DNA of 64,000 nt from positions 2,108,001 through 2,172,000 of the forward strand of contig CP051152.1 in NCBI GenBank assembly GCA_003970805.2, given 5' to 3'. Shown here piece after piece: positions 29,428 to 37,986 of this stretch. How positions within the stretch are numbered: the stretch's first letter is position 1; each line of letters starts with the position of its first letter. The translations under genes were made by a program, and so were the position numbers. Below the pieces are notes generated by a model. It was not told where the DNA came from. It made no database searches and worked only from the letters and a program-made list of their open reading frames with translations. Origin of the DNA: Undibacterium piscinae. GTDB lineage: Bacteria > Pseudomonadota > Gammaproteobacteria > Burkholderiales > Burkholderiaceae_D.

Positions 29428-30135
29428 ATGCTCATGCCCGAACGCGATCTCAATCTTGATCTCAATCTCAATCTCACTGCGAGCGTGCCGCGCATCACAC
29501 AACGCGGTCTGGAGGACTATCAGCTCACGTTTGATGCGATGCGCGCTTTCACCGATGCGCGCGACCAAGACACTCCCGATGAATTATGGATAGTCGAACA
29601 CCCGCCGGTGTTTACCCTGGGGCTAGGGGCCGATCGCTCGCACGTGCTGGCGGCGCATGACATCCCATTGGTGCAAACCGATCGCGGCGGTGAAGTAACC
29701 TATCATGGCCCGGGCCAAGTGGTGATCTACCTGCTGATAGATCTAAGGCGCAGCCATAGCAAAGGCAAACTATTCGCACGCGAATTCGTGCAGCGCATCG
29801 AGCAGGCGGTGATAGAAACGCTGCAGGCGTATAATCTGCCCGGCGTACGTAAAGCGGGAGCGCCTGGCATCTATCTTGCCGATGACGCACCCCAGCAACA
29901 ATGGCGCGGCGCCAAGATTGCGGCGCTAGGCTTAAAAATTCGCGGCAATGGTTGCACTTACCACGGCGTATCCCTGAATGTGGCGATGGATTTGCAGCCA
30001 TTCTCCTGGATTAACCCTTGTGGCTATGCCGGCCTGGCCACCATAGACATGAAAACTTTGGGCGTATCAGTCACACTCCCGGAAGCGCAATTAGCGCTGG
30101 CTCACCGACTACAACATTTATTGACAGCAGCATAA
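29428..30135 (+). CDS. lipB: Octanoyl-[acyl carrier protein]:protein N-octanoyltransferase
   Basis: 235 residues. First step of lipoate synthesis: moves octanoate from ACP to lipoyl domains. Signature [20 protein letters not shown], catalytic Lys in [12 protein letters not shown] and catalytic Cys in [10 protein letters not shown] are present. The N-terminus contains a repeat-like [11 protein letters not shown] not typical of the family; Met3 is an alternative start. Followed by the broken lipA. Confidence 0.95.
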   Translation: MLMPERDLNLDLNLNLTASVPRITQRGLEDYQLTFDAMRAFTDARDQDTPDELWIVEHPPVFTLGLGADRSHVLAAHDIPLVQTDRGGEVTYHGPGQVVIYLLIDLRRSHSKGKLFAREFVQRIEQAVIETLQAYNLPGVRKAGAPGIYLADDAPQQQWRGAKIAALGLKIRGNGCTYHGVSLNVAMDLQPFSWINPCGYAGLATIDMKTLGVSVTLPEAQLALAHRLQHLLTAA

Positions 30136-30153
30136 TTTGTTCGACTAGGCACT

Positions 30154-30669
30154 ATGACCACAACAAACACTCCGCTCGATCCGGCTTCTACAGAAACCGC
30201 TCACTACGATCCTACCGAAAAGCAAAAAGGCGCAAGCAAGACCTCTCGCATTCCTATCAAGATCATTCCGGCAGAGCGTTTGCCTAAACCGGACTGGATA
30301 CGCGTCAAGGCCGGCTCGCCGACCACACGCTTTTACGAAATCAAAGATGTACTACGCGCCAATAAACTGGTGACAGTATGCGAAGAAGCCTCTTGCCCTA
30401 ACATCGGCGAATGCTTCGGCAAAGGCACAGCCACCTTCATGATCATGGGTGATAAATGCACGCGCCGCTGCCCGTTCTGCGACGTCGGCCATGGCCGTCC
30501 TGATCCGCTCGATCACCGCTGGCTCTGGGCTGTAATGCGCCTCAACTATGTGGTGATCACCTCGGTTGACCGCGATGACTTACGCGATGGCTGCGCCGGA
30601 CATACTGTACTCTCTATAATGCGTAAAACCCTGCAAACTGCAGGCTTAAGCAGATTATTTACCGAATAA
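30154..30669 (+). pseudogene. lipA: Truncated lipoyl synthase (lipA remnant)
   Basis: 171 residues, while LipA normally has 310-340. The auxiliary cluster cysteines ([12 protein letters not shown]) and radical-SAM motif (CTRRCPFC) are kept. After HGRPDPLD the expected linker is replaced by a shorter HRWLWAVM before [18 protein letters not shown], and after GCAGH the sequence diverges and stops at 30669. The whole second half, including the conserved Arg-Ser-Ser-Tyr end, is missing, so it cannot work alone. Confidence 0.85.
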
Positions 30670-30679
30670 GAGAGAAGTC

Positions 30680-31111
30680 ATGTCTGATCTAAAACTCCCC
30701 GCCATCGTATTGCTGTCATCGGTGCCACAAGAAGGTGCCGGCTGGCAGCCGTTAACCCAGCATGTATGCGGCGGCTTTGCCCGCAAGACTTTTGACGCTT
30801 ACGCCTATGTCTTAAAGGTATTGCCGTCGATGCAGGAAATGATAGACGACATCCTGTTTGAACAATTTCTGGGCGATATCACCAAAGGCCTTGATGATGG
30901 CGTCAGCGACAAGCAGCGCGCCGAATACCGCGGTTTTCTACTGCGCCATGGCGTGCATGTCAGCGACGCCAATCTAGCGGCACTGACGCAGGCGGTCTAC
31001 CCTATGGATGCCAGCGAAAAAAATCTGCAGGCACTGACCGGCAAAGCCAGTATCAAGGGCATCAATCTGGATGGGCTGCAGATTGCCGTCCTGAGCGACA
31101 ATTGCAACTAA
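30680..31111 (+). CDS. Hypothetical protein, 143 residues
   Basis: Starts MSDLKLPAIVLLSSVPQEGA behind AGAGAG. No signal peptide or membrane helix; helical, with FARKTFDAYAYVLKVLPSMQ and LLRHGVHVSDANLAALTQAV. I do not recognise a family. It lies 10 bases after the lipA remnant; the lipA deletion may have brought them together. A terminator follows. Confidence 0.7.
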   Translation: MSDLKLPAIVLLSSVPQEGAGWQPLTQHVCGGFARKTFDAYAYVLKVLPSMQEMIDDILFEQFLGDITKGLDDGVSDKQRAEYRGFLLRHGVHVSDANLAALTQAVYPMDASEKNLQALTGKASIKGINLDGLQIAVLSDNCN

Positions 31112-31129
31112 GCGCCTATCTCAAATAAA

Positions 31130-31163
31130 AACAGCCAGCCGAGTAATCCGCTGGCTGTTTTTT
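31130..31163. terminator. Bidirectional terminator
   Basis: AACAGCCAGC pairs with GCTGGCTGTT around a ten-base loop, with T-runs on both strands. It serves the plus-strand 30680 gene and the convergent minus-strand rhodanese operon. Confidence 0.8.
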
Positions 31164-31189
31164 CAGGGCGGAACAGACCGCGTAACAAC

Positions 31190-31522
31190 TCAGGCGCGGC
31201 GTATAGTTTTTTGCAGTTTCAAGGCCAAGCCGCCGACACTACCACCGTTACTGACACTCTGATAACCCAGACTATTCAGCAGGATTTTGGCCGATGATGA
31301 ACGGTCACCGCAGCGGCAATACACGATGATGGCAGCAGTTTTATCCGGCACCTCCGTGGCTATGCGATCGGCTAGAGTAGCTAGCGGCAAACAAATTGCC
31401 CCGTCTATATAACCGGACGCATACTCGCCCGATGAACGTACATCAATCAACACCGCATCTGCAACCAGCGTATCGGCAGATGCTCCGGAAAGACCACCGG
31501 CTAGTTTGCAAAGAAAACTCAT
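31190..31522 (-). CDS. Rhodanese-like domain protein
   Basis: 110 residues, single rhodanese domain: VLIDVRSSGEYASGYIDGAI and active-site loop YCRCGDRSSSA, with the catalytic Cys and Arg. Carries sulfane sulfur as persulfide. Its start overlaps the trxC stop by four bases, the last gene of a thiol/RND operon. Confidence 0.9.
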   Translation of the reverse strand: MSFLCKLAGGLSGASADTLVADAVLIDVRSSGEYASGYIDGAICLPLATLADRIATEVPDKTAAIIVYCRCGDRSSSAKILLNSLGYQSVSNGGSVGGLALKLQKTIRRA

Positions 31523-31971
31523 GTATTTATCTTTCCTGCTTTTTCATGGGAAGCCAGCAGACTACGCGCCCATCCCACTAATTGCGCTGCCGGCATCACA
31601 CCACTTTGCCGGCCTATCTCTTTACCACCCTGAAACAGTAATAGCGTAGGAATGCTGCGTATGCCATACCGTTGACTGGCGCCGGGTGCCGCATCGCTAT
31701 CGACCTTGACGAAACGGATTTCAGGAGCCTGCTTGGCGGCAGCTTCAAACTGCGGCGCCATCATGCGACAGGGACCGCACCATTCAGCCCAGAAATCGAT
31801 TAACACCGGCGCTTCGGTATTGGCCAGAAACTTAGGCAAGGCCTGGTCGCTGATGGCGACAGGTTCGGCCGCCATCAGGGCATGGCCGCATTTACCGCAG
31901 ACCGGCGCATCGGCCAGACGCTCATCCGGAATCCGGTTGGTTGCATTGCATGTTGGACAAACCAGATGCAT
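31519..31971 (-). CDS. trxC: Thioredoxin 2
   Basis: 150 residues. N-terminal zinc ribbon with two C-x2-C pairs (CPTCN and CGKCGH), then a thioredoxin domain with FWAEWCGPCRMMAPQF and SIPTLLLFQGG. Oxidative-stress thioredoxin of the cytoplasm. It lies between a DUF2892 gene and a rhodanese gene, all on one strand. Confidence 0.95.
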   Translation of the reverse strand: MHLVCPTCNATNRIPDERLADAPVCGKCGHALMAAEPVAISDQALPKFLANTEAPVLIDFWAEWCGPCRMMAPQFEAAAKQAPEIRFVKVDSDAAPGASQRYGIRSIPTLLLFQGGKEIGRQSGVMPAAQLVGWARSLLASHEKAGKINT

Positions 31972-32017
31972 GGCGTTCTCCTAAAAAAATGTAATCGTCG
32001 AACTGGGGCGTGTTGAA

Positions 32018-32227
32018 CTAGGTGCCGGCCTTAAAGCCCAACTTGCGCATGATGTTTTCCATCAGGCACCACTTGGTAAAGCCACTTTGCAGCAAATTGA
32101 TACCGACAAATGCGGTGAAACCCAGCCACCACTGATTGACAAAAATAGGGCTACCCGGAATACCGAGTGCCAGACTTAACAGGATGAAAAAACCTGCGAC
32201 GATACGTACCATTTGCCAACTAGTCAT
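32018..32227 (-). CDS. DUF2892 small membrane protein
   Basis: 69 residues with two membrane helices (IVAGFFILLSLALGI and WWLGFTAFVGINLLQSGF) and the conserved KWCLMENIMRKLG. The same domain forms the C-terminus of E. coli YgaP, where it is fused to a rhodanese; here a separate rhodanese is in the same operon. Confidence 0.88.
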   Translation of the reverse strand: MTSWQMVRIVAGFFILLSLALGIPGSPIFVNQWWLGFTAFVGINLLQSGFTKWCLMENIMRKLGFKAGT

Positions 32228-32278
32228 GATGAAACTCCTTATGTTTAAGTTGATGTTAATGTTGCTAAATTAATCAAA

Positions 32279-35200
32279 TCAGGTGGAAAGCGGTGCTGCA
32301 TTGCTTTGCGGATTTGCTTGCTGCAGTGCTGCATATTTCTTGTGATACGCCATGTAATACAAGACCGGAATAATCACCAGTGTCAGTAAGGTGGAGACAA
32401 AAATCCCGAAGATCAGCGAAATCGCCAGACCATTAAAAATCGGATCGTCGAGGATGAAAAAAGCCCCCATCATCGCCGCCAGCCCCGTCAGGGCAATCGG
32501 CTGGGCACGGGTAATCGCTGAGTTCACCACCGCCTCTTTAAACGCCAGACCGCCAGCGACCTGCACGTGGATAAAATCGACCAGCAAGATAGAGTTACGT
32601 ACGATAATCCCGGCCAAGGCGATCATGCCTATCATGCTGGTAGCCGTATATTGCGCACCGAGCAAGGCATGACCCGGCATTACACCGATGATGGTCAGCG
32701 GGATCGGTGCCATGATGATCAAAGGCGTCAGATATGAACCGAACTGCGCTACCACCAGCAGATAAATCAACACCAGACCAACCGCATAGGCGGCACCCAT
32801 GTCACGGAAAGTTTCGTAAGTGACTTGCCATTCGCCATCCCATTTCATGCTGTAGCCACGATACGGATCTGACGGTGCGGTAATGAAAAATTCCTGCAAT
32901 GCGCCACCTTCTGGCGTGACGATCTTGGCGATCTCAGAACGCATCGCAAACATGCCATACAGCGGGCTGTCGATCGCACCGGCCATATCAGCCACTACAA
33001 AATTCACGGCCAGACCATCCTTGTGATACAGCGGTTGCTCACGCAAGGTATCGCTGACGGTAACCAATTCGCGGATAGGTACGATGCCGCCCTGTGCATT
33101 CTTCACACCCAGCGCCAGCAAGGTATCGAGATTACCCTGATCCGCAACCGCCAGATGCAGATTGGCAGCCGCCGGATATTTGCTCTCGTCATGCAGATAA
33201 GCCACCGCATCGCCGGCCAGGCCGGTGCGCAGGGTCGCCACGATGGCCGACTGCGACACCCCGAGCAACGAGGCTTTACGCTTATCGACCAACAAAAGCT
33301 TGCGTGGTGCATCGACGATACTGCTGTCATCGGCATCGACCACGCCTTGGGATTTCTCAAACACCGCGCGCACCGCCTTGGCGACCTGGCGACGGCCTTC
33401 GTCGCTAGGGCCATACACTTCGGCGACGATAGGCGCCAGTACCGGCGGTCCCGGTGGCACTTCCACCACTTTAACGTTGGCGCCAAAACGCTTGCCTATC
33501 TGTTGCAAGCCGGGGCGGACGCGGCTGGCGATCACATGGCTTTTATCGGAACGATGATGCTTATCGACCAGATTAACCTGAATGTCAGCGACCTCACCGC
33601 CTGAACGTAAATAGTATTGACGTACCAGACCGTTGAAATTAATCGGTGCGGCAGTGCCGGCATAGGCCTGATAGTCACTCACTTCCGGCACCGTCGCCAG
33701 ATAAGCGCCCAGCTCATGCAGCACCGCAGCGGTTTTTTCCAGCGGCGAGCCGGCAGGCATATCAACGATCACCTGAAATTCCGACTTATTATCAAACGGC
33801 AGCATCTTCAATTGCACCAGACCCAGCACCGGCAAGGCGACCGATAAGGCGATCAGCGCCATCACACCCAGTCCCAATTTTTTGCGGTTACGGCTACCCG
33901 ATTTATCATCGAGAAATGGGCGGAACACGCGACTGAACAATGGAGCGATCCTGGCGGCCATACCGCCCTCGGCATGATGGCCCTCTTTCATCCAGATACC
34001 GGCTAACCAAGGCGTCACGATGAAAGCGATCGCCAGCGACAGCAACATACCCATGCTGGCGTTGATAGGGATCGGACTCATATACGGCCCCATCAAGCCG
34101 CTGACAAAGGCCATAGGCAACAACGCGGCAATCACGGTCAGGGTAGCGAGTATGGTAGGGCTGCCGACTTCATCGACCGCACCGGGAATGATTTGCTTCA
34201 GGGTTTTACCGGGAAACAGTGCCTGATGCCGGTGGATGTTTTCCACCACCACAATCGCATCATCGACCAGAATACCGATAGAAAAAATCAGCGCAAATAA
34301 AGACACGCGGTTAAGCGTAAAGCCCCATGCCCAGGAGGCGAACAAGGTCACTGTCAAGGTTAAAATCACGGCAGTACCGACGATCGCCGCTTCGCGCCGG
34401 CCCAGGGCGAGGAACACCAGCGCGACCACCGAGGCAGTGGCGAACAACAATTTGGTGATGAGCTTTTTCGCCTTATCGTCAGCGGTCTGCCCATAGTTGC
34501 GGGTGGTGCTGATTTCTACGTCAGCCGGTATCACGGTGTTCTTCAGTGTCTCGGCGCGTGCCACTACCGCATTGGCGACATCAACCGCATTTTGTCCCGG
34601 TTTTTTAGTCACGGAAATAGTCACCGCTGGATATTCCGCCGCTGGTTTACCACTAGTAGCGCTAGTACCGTGCCAGACATAACGGGCGGCCGGCAAGGCA
34701 CCATCCTCAACTTTGGCGACGTCTTGCAAGAACACCGGCTTGCCCGCTTTGACGCCGACCACCAGCTCGCCCACCGCTTGCGCATCGCGCAAAAACGGCC
34801 CGGCATCGATCGCTACCGAACGATTTCCGGCAGTCAACTCACCGGATGGCAAACCCAGATTGGCCGATGCCAGCGCACCTTGCAAATCCATCACGGTTAA
34901 GCCAGTTGCGGCCAGACGCGCAGGGTCAAGCTCGATATTCACGGCACGGCCAGGGCCGCCTATGGTGGTGATTTCACGCGTGCCTTTGACGCGTTTCAGA
35001 TCAGCCTCAACGCTATGCGCGATCCGTTCCAGATCGTAGGCGCCGGTGGCGGTATTTTTGCTCCACAAGGTCAGCGAAACGATAGGCACATCATCTATCC
35101 CCTTGGGTTTGATCAAGGGTTCCAGCGTACCCAGATTGGCCGGTAACCAATCGCGGTTGCTATGCACGGTGTTATACAAGCGCACCAAGGCTTCGGTCTG

Positions 35201-35548
35201 CGGCACCCCGACTTCAAACTGCACAGTAATAATCGCCAAGCCCGGACGCGACACCGACATCACATGTTCGACATTGGCGATCTGGCTCAGTACCTGCTCG
35301 GCCGGAATTGCCACCATTTGCTCTACGTCTTTCACCGATGCACCAGGGAAAGGGATCAGCACATTGGCCATCGTGACATTGATTTGCGGCTCTTCCTCGC
35401 GCGGTGTCACCATGACGGCAAACACACCAAGCAAGAACGCCACCAGCGCCAGCAAAGGCGTGATTTGCGCGCTCTGGAAAAAAGCGGCGATACGACCCGA
35501 AATGCCCAGTTTTTGCACTGTCATCTCTTGATTTTTATTCGTAGTCAT
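32279..35548 (-). CDS. RND-family efflux permease
   Basis: 1089 residues, full-length inner-membrane RND pump with two sets of membrane helices. The TM4 motif SIGILVDDAIVVVENIHRHQ holds the proton-relay Asp pair; a second family motif is GIIVRNSILLVDFIHVQVA. No metal-specific signature of the heavy-metal (CusA) type is obvious. Adaptor gene upstream, no outer-membrane factor nearby. Under likely control of the divergent ArsR gene. Substrate unknown. Confidence 0.93.
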   Translation of the reverse strand: MTTNKNQEMTVQKLGISGRIAAFFQSAQITPLLALVAFLLGVFAVMVTPREEEPQINVTMANVLIPFPGASVKDVEQMVAIPAEQVLSQIANVEHVMSVSRPGLAIITVQFEVGVPQTEALVRLYNTVHSNRDWLPANLGTLEPLIKPKGIDDVPIVSLTLWSKNTATGAYDLERIAHSVEADLKRVKGTREITTIGGPGRAVNIELDPARLAATGLTVMDLQGALASANLGLPSGELTAGNRSVAIDAGPFLRDAQAVGELVVGVKAGKPVFLQDVAKVEDGALPAARYVWHGTSATSGKPAAEYPAVTISVTKKPGQNAVDVANAVVARAETLKNTVIPADVEISTTRNYGQTADDKAKKLITKLLFATASVVALVFLALGRREAAIVGTAVILTLTVTLFASWAWGFTLNRVSLFALIFSIGILVDDAIVVVENIHRHQALFPGKTLKQIIPGAVDEVGSPTILATLTVIAALLPMAFVSGLMGPYMSPIPINASMGMLLSLAIAFIVTPWLAGIWMKEGHHAEGGMAARIAPLFSRVFRPFLDDKSGSRNRKKLGLGVMALIALSVALPVLGLVQLKMLPFDNKSEFQVIVDMPAGSPLEKTAAVLHELGAYLATVPEVSDYQAYAGTAAPINFNGLVRQYYLRSGGEVADIQVNLVDKHHRSDKSHVIASRVRPGLQQIGKRFGANVKVVEVPPGPPVLAPIVAEVYGPSDEGRRQVAKAVRAVFEKSQGVVDADDSSIVDAPRKLLLVDKRKASLLGVSQSAIVATLRTGLAGDAVAYLHDESKYPAAANLHLAVADQGNLDTLLALGVKNAQGGIVPIRELVTVSDTLREQPLYHKDGLAVNFVVADMAGAIDSPLYGMFAMRSEIAKIVTPEGGALQEFFITAPSDPYRGYSMKWDGEWQVTYETFRDMGAAYAVGLVLIYLLVVAQFGSYLTPLIIMAPIPLTIIGVMPGHALLGAQYTATSMIGMIALAGIIVRNSILLVDFIHVQVAGGLAFKEAVVNSAITRAQPIALTGLAAMMGAFFILDDPIFNGLAISLIFGIFVSTLLTLVIIPVLYYMAYHKKYAALQQANPQSNAAPLST

Positions 35549-35580
35549 CTATTAATCTCTCGCTGATTGGTCGCTGATTA

Positions 35581-35628
35581 GGTAGCTTATTGGGTAGCTT
35601 ATTGGGTAGCTTATTAGGTAGCTTATTT
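35581..35628. repeat. 12-bp tandem repeat, four copies
   Basis: GGTAGCTTATTG repeated four times with small changes in the last base, between adaptor and pump. The last unit includes the adaptor stop codon. Shorter degenerate CGCTGATT units follow on the left side. Confidence 0.85.
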
Positions 35629-36789
35629 TGAGCTATCTTTGGCAGCATTAACGACACCCACCTTGGCCGCCGCTACCGGATCCAGCGCGACTTGCTCGCC
35701 CGCTGATACTCCGCTCAAGATCTCTTGTTCAGCACCTGTCACGGCACCGGCCTTGACTTGCCTGAGCAAAGGCTGTCCTTGCGCATTGAGCACATACACG
35801 GCAGTCAACTCGGCACGACGAAATACCGCTTTTGATGGTACATACAAGCGTGCCCCCTGAGCACTACCATTTGTATTGAATGCCAGATGAACGCGGGCAA
35901 ACATGCCAGGCGTCAGGGCAGTTGTCGCGCCAGGCAAATCGAGCCTTAGCTGCACCGTGTGGGTGGCCGCATCGGCGACCGGCAACACCGTCATTTTGCC
36001 AGCCGTGATCCAGCGCTGCGCTTCCGGCATACCGGGAAACTCTATTCTTACCGCCTGCCCGGCGACCAGATTAGCCACTCTTGCCTGCGGCACCGTCGCC
36101 GTCACGCGTAAGGCAGCAGGGTCATACACGGTCATCAAAGGGCGTCCCGGCATTGCCATATCACCGAGCGTCACCGGCACCTCTGCCACCACACCTGAGT
36201 AAGGCGCATTCAAGACATAAAATCCGGTTTGCGTTTGCACTGCGCCGGCTTGGGCAATCTGGGCATTGGCCTGGGCACTGGCGGATTTAAATTGCGACTC
36301 GGCACGCTCCAGTTGCGCCGCGCTGATGTACTGCTTATTAAACAAGAGCTTCTGGCGCTCATAATCTTTGGCTGCCAAGATCAGGGCGGCACGTGCCGCC
36401 TCGACTTGCGCACTACTGGCCTTGGCTTCCTGATTCGCGGCACGCGCATCCATGCGTATCAGCAATTGCCCCGCCTTAACACGATCGCCCGCCTTGACCG
36501 GCAACTCGACGATCGCACCCGACACCTGAGTCGCGATCACGCTCTGACGCACCGCCTCGACCACGCCGTCTGCGCTGTACAACTGCGCGTCACTACTGGA
36601 GCGTACTGTCGCCACCGCCAATGATTTTGCGGAAGCGGCGGAAGCTGGCGCAGCTGGTGCGTCGGCACGCGCGGCAGCGACAGGCGCGCCCAAAACGCTG
36701 GCAAACACACTGACTAACACAAGCGCGGGAGTGAAGGCGGCAATACGGCGGACAGAGCTTGGCAGCATAATCGGATTCTCCAGAAACAT
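35623..36789 (-). CDS. RND efflux periplasmic adaptor subunit
   Basis: 388 residues. Signal sequence (FTPALVLVSVFASVLGAPVA), then biotinyl/lipoyl-like halves (VIATQVSGAIVELPVKAGDR and TGFYVLNAPYSGVVAEVPV), a coiled-coil hairpin between them and a beta-barrel. Met8 could be the start. First gene of the operon adaptor-pump-DUF2892-trxC-rhodanese, transcribed away from arsR. Confidence 0.92.
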   Translation of the reverse strand: MFLENPIMLPSSVRRIAAFTPALVLVSVFASVLGAPVAAARADAPAAPASAASAKSLAVATVRSSSDAQLYSADGVVEAVRQSVIATQVSGAIVELPVKAGDRVKAGQLLIRMDARAANQEAKASSAQVEAARAALILAAKDYERQKLLFNKQYISAAQLERAESQFKSASAQANAQIAQAGAVQTQTGFYVLNAPYSGVVAEVPVTLGDMAMPGRPLMTVYDPAALRVTATVPQARVANLVAGQAVRIEFPGMPEAQRWITAGKMTVLPVADAATHTVQLRLDLPGATTALTPGMFARVHLAFNTNGSAQGARLYVPSKAVFRRAELTAVYVLNAQGQPLLRQVKAGAVTGAEQEILSGVSAGEQVALDPVAAAKVGVVNAAKDSSK

Positions 36790-36841
36790 TCATTCGGTTA
36801 AATATTTATTCATTGCTTTGAATTTGAAAGAATAATATACT

Positions 36842-36863
36842 TATTTGCGCATACATGCAAATA
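36842..36863. promoter_or_regulatory. Candidate ArsR operator
   Basis: TATTTGC, eight-base spacer, GCAAATA: perfect 7-bp arms in the divergent region between adaptor and arsR. Position 41-62 bases before the ArsR start fits a repressor site for both directions. Binding is inferred. Confidence 0.5.
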
Positions 36864-36903
36864 GTAATTTAATTGAATAAGCAAACATACAGAACGAGGT
36901 ATC

Positions 36904-37254
36904 ATGATGACTTTTACTCAGGAGCATTGTCCCCTCATGGAAGGATTGACTGACCAGGCGCTGACCCAAGTCGCGCATTATTTTTCCGCACTGGCTGAGC
37001 CTACCCGCCTACGCATACTCAATTGTCTGCGCGATCACGAACAAAATGTGGGTGAACTCGCCGAACATTGTGGCTGCTCGCAAGCAAACGTCTCACGACA
37101 TTTATCAACCTTGGCCAAACATGGTCTGGTAGCGCGTGAAGGCCGCGGCACATCGGTGTTTTACCGCATCGCCGACCCGTCTATCTACGCCCTGTGCGAT
37201 CTAGTCTGTGGCAATGTGGCACGCCAACTCGAAGCGCAAGCGGCAGCGCTCTGA
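36904..37254 (+). CDS. ArsR/SmtB-family repressor
   Basis: 116 residues. Winged helix with LAEPTRLRILNCLRD, GELAEHCGCSQANVSRHLST and the wing REGRGTSVFYRIAD. Six Cys: C9, C41, C56, C58, C98 and C102. The C-x-C at the DNA-recognition helix and the C-terminal pair could bind metal or react with thiols, but the pattern does not clearly match ArsR, SmtB or SqrR. Divergent from the RND operon. Confidence 0.9.
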   Translation: MMTFTQEHCPLMEGLTDQALTQVAHYFSALAEPTRLRILNCLRDHEQNVGELAEHCGCSQANVSRHLSTLAKHGLVAREGRGTSVFYRIADPSIYALCDLVCGNVARQLEAQAAAL

Positions 37255-37615
37255 GCACTAGCTGCCAGCCCTGCATGGCCGATGAGAGCGAGGGTAACGA
37301 GGCTGAGGATAGCTTGGGCGAGGCGAACAAGCCTAGACGAGAAAAAAATGTTGTTGTCATGATTTGATATTAAGTAAGTAAATTTCGGGTGGAATATGTG
37401 ATTGCTGCTGTCGCAATCACTTAGCAAGAATACAATCTAGCAACTATGACAAGTAACTATTTAGCATAAGCATCGTCAGCCGCGCTGCATGGTACTGATT
37501 TTCAGTACTAATCTTAATTAGATGAAATTTGGATGAGCTTGATTGAGCACTCTTTCGTGAGCAAGAAGCATCTAGCGCCTGCCCCTTCAAAAATTTAAAA
37601 CCGCACCACCCAGCG

Positions 37616-37672
37616 CGCATATTCCATGCGCCTGCTGGCGGCATCGCCTCGCTAAGCCGCATGGACTATGCG
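37616..37672. repeat. Palindromic repeat, copy 2
   Basis: CGCAT-x2-TCCATGCG arms pair with the region 37658-37672. The segment 37623-37645 matches 19212-19234 in 22 of 23 bases. Same element family as copy 1. Confidence 0.55.
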
Positions 37673-37823
37673 TGGGCGGGCATGCGGTTTGCAAAAATTC
37701 AAAGCTGAGATTTAGCCGCGTCGAAAGCGCCACGGTCTAGAACGCAGATTGTGTAATCTGCGTTCACTGAGTAAGCTGCATTGCGAATTATTTCGCATCG
37801 CACTCCCTTTTCAATCCCGGTTC

Positions 37824-37923
37824 GGACTTACGCAAAATTGTCCCAGCTAGGCGTGCCGCCGAAGAGAGCACTTTAGTACGGCAAGGCGGATACAACGAGC
37901 TTGGGTCGGTTTTGCGTAAGTCC
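37824..37923. mobile_element. 100-bp inverted-repeat element (MITE-like)
   Basis: Perfect 14-bp terminal inverted repeats GGACTTACGCAAAA and TTTTGCGTAAGTCC. Inner arms are also partly complementary (GGCGTGCCGCC near 37850, GGCAAGGCGG near 37880). Non-coding. The ends look like transposon ends; a parent IS is not in the window. Confidence 0.65.
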
Positions 37924-37986
37924 TACAGGTATTTTGATAAAAAATTTCGTGCGGGTAAGGCCGTGTTCAGCTGGCCTGCATGCTCA

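Larger units (their letters stand above)
37255..37986. other. Intergenic region with two palindromic elements
   Basis: Contains repeat copy 2 (37616-37672) and an inverted-repeat element (37824-37923). A 72-codon minus-strand open frame (37444-37662) overlaps the repeat and has no family features. No convincing gene. Confidence 0.6.

Noticed and set aside
37444..37662. 72-codon minus-strand open frame
   Set aside because: Overlaps a dispersed palindromic repeat, no ribosome binding site, no recognisable features.
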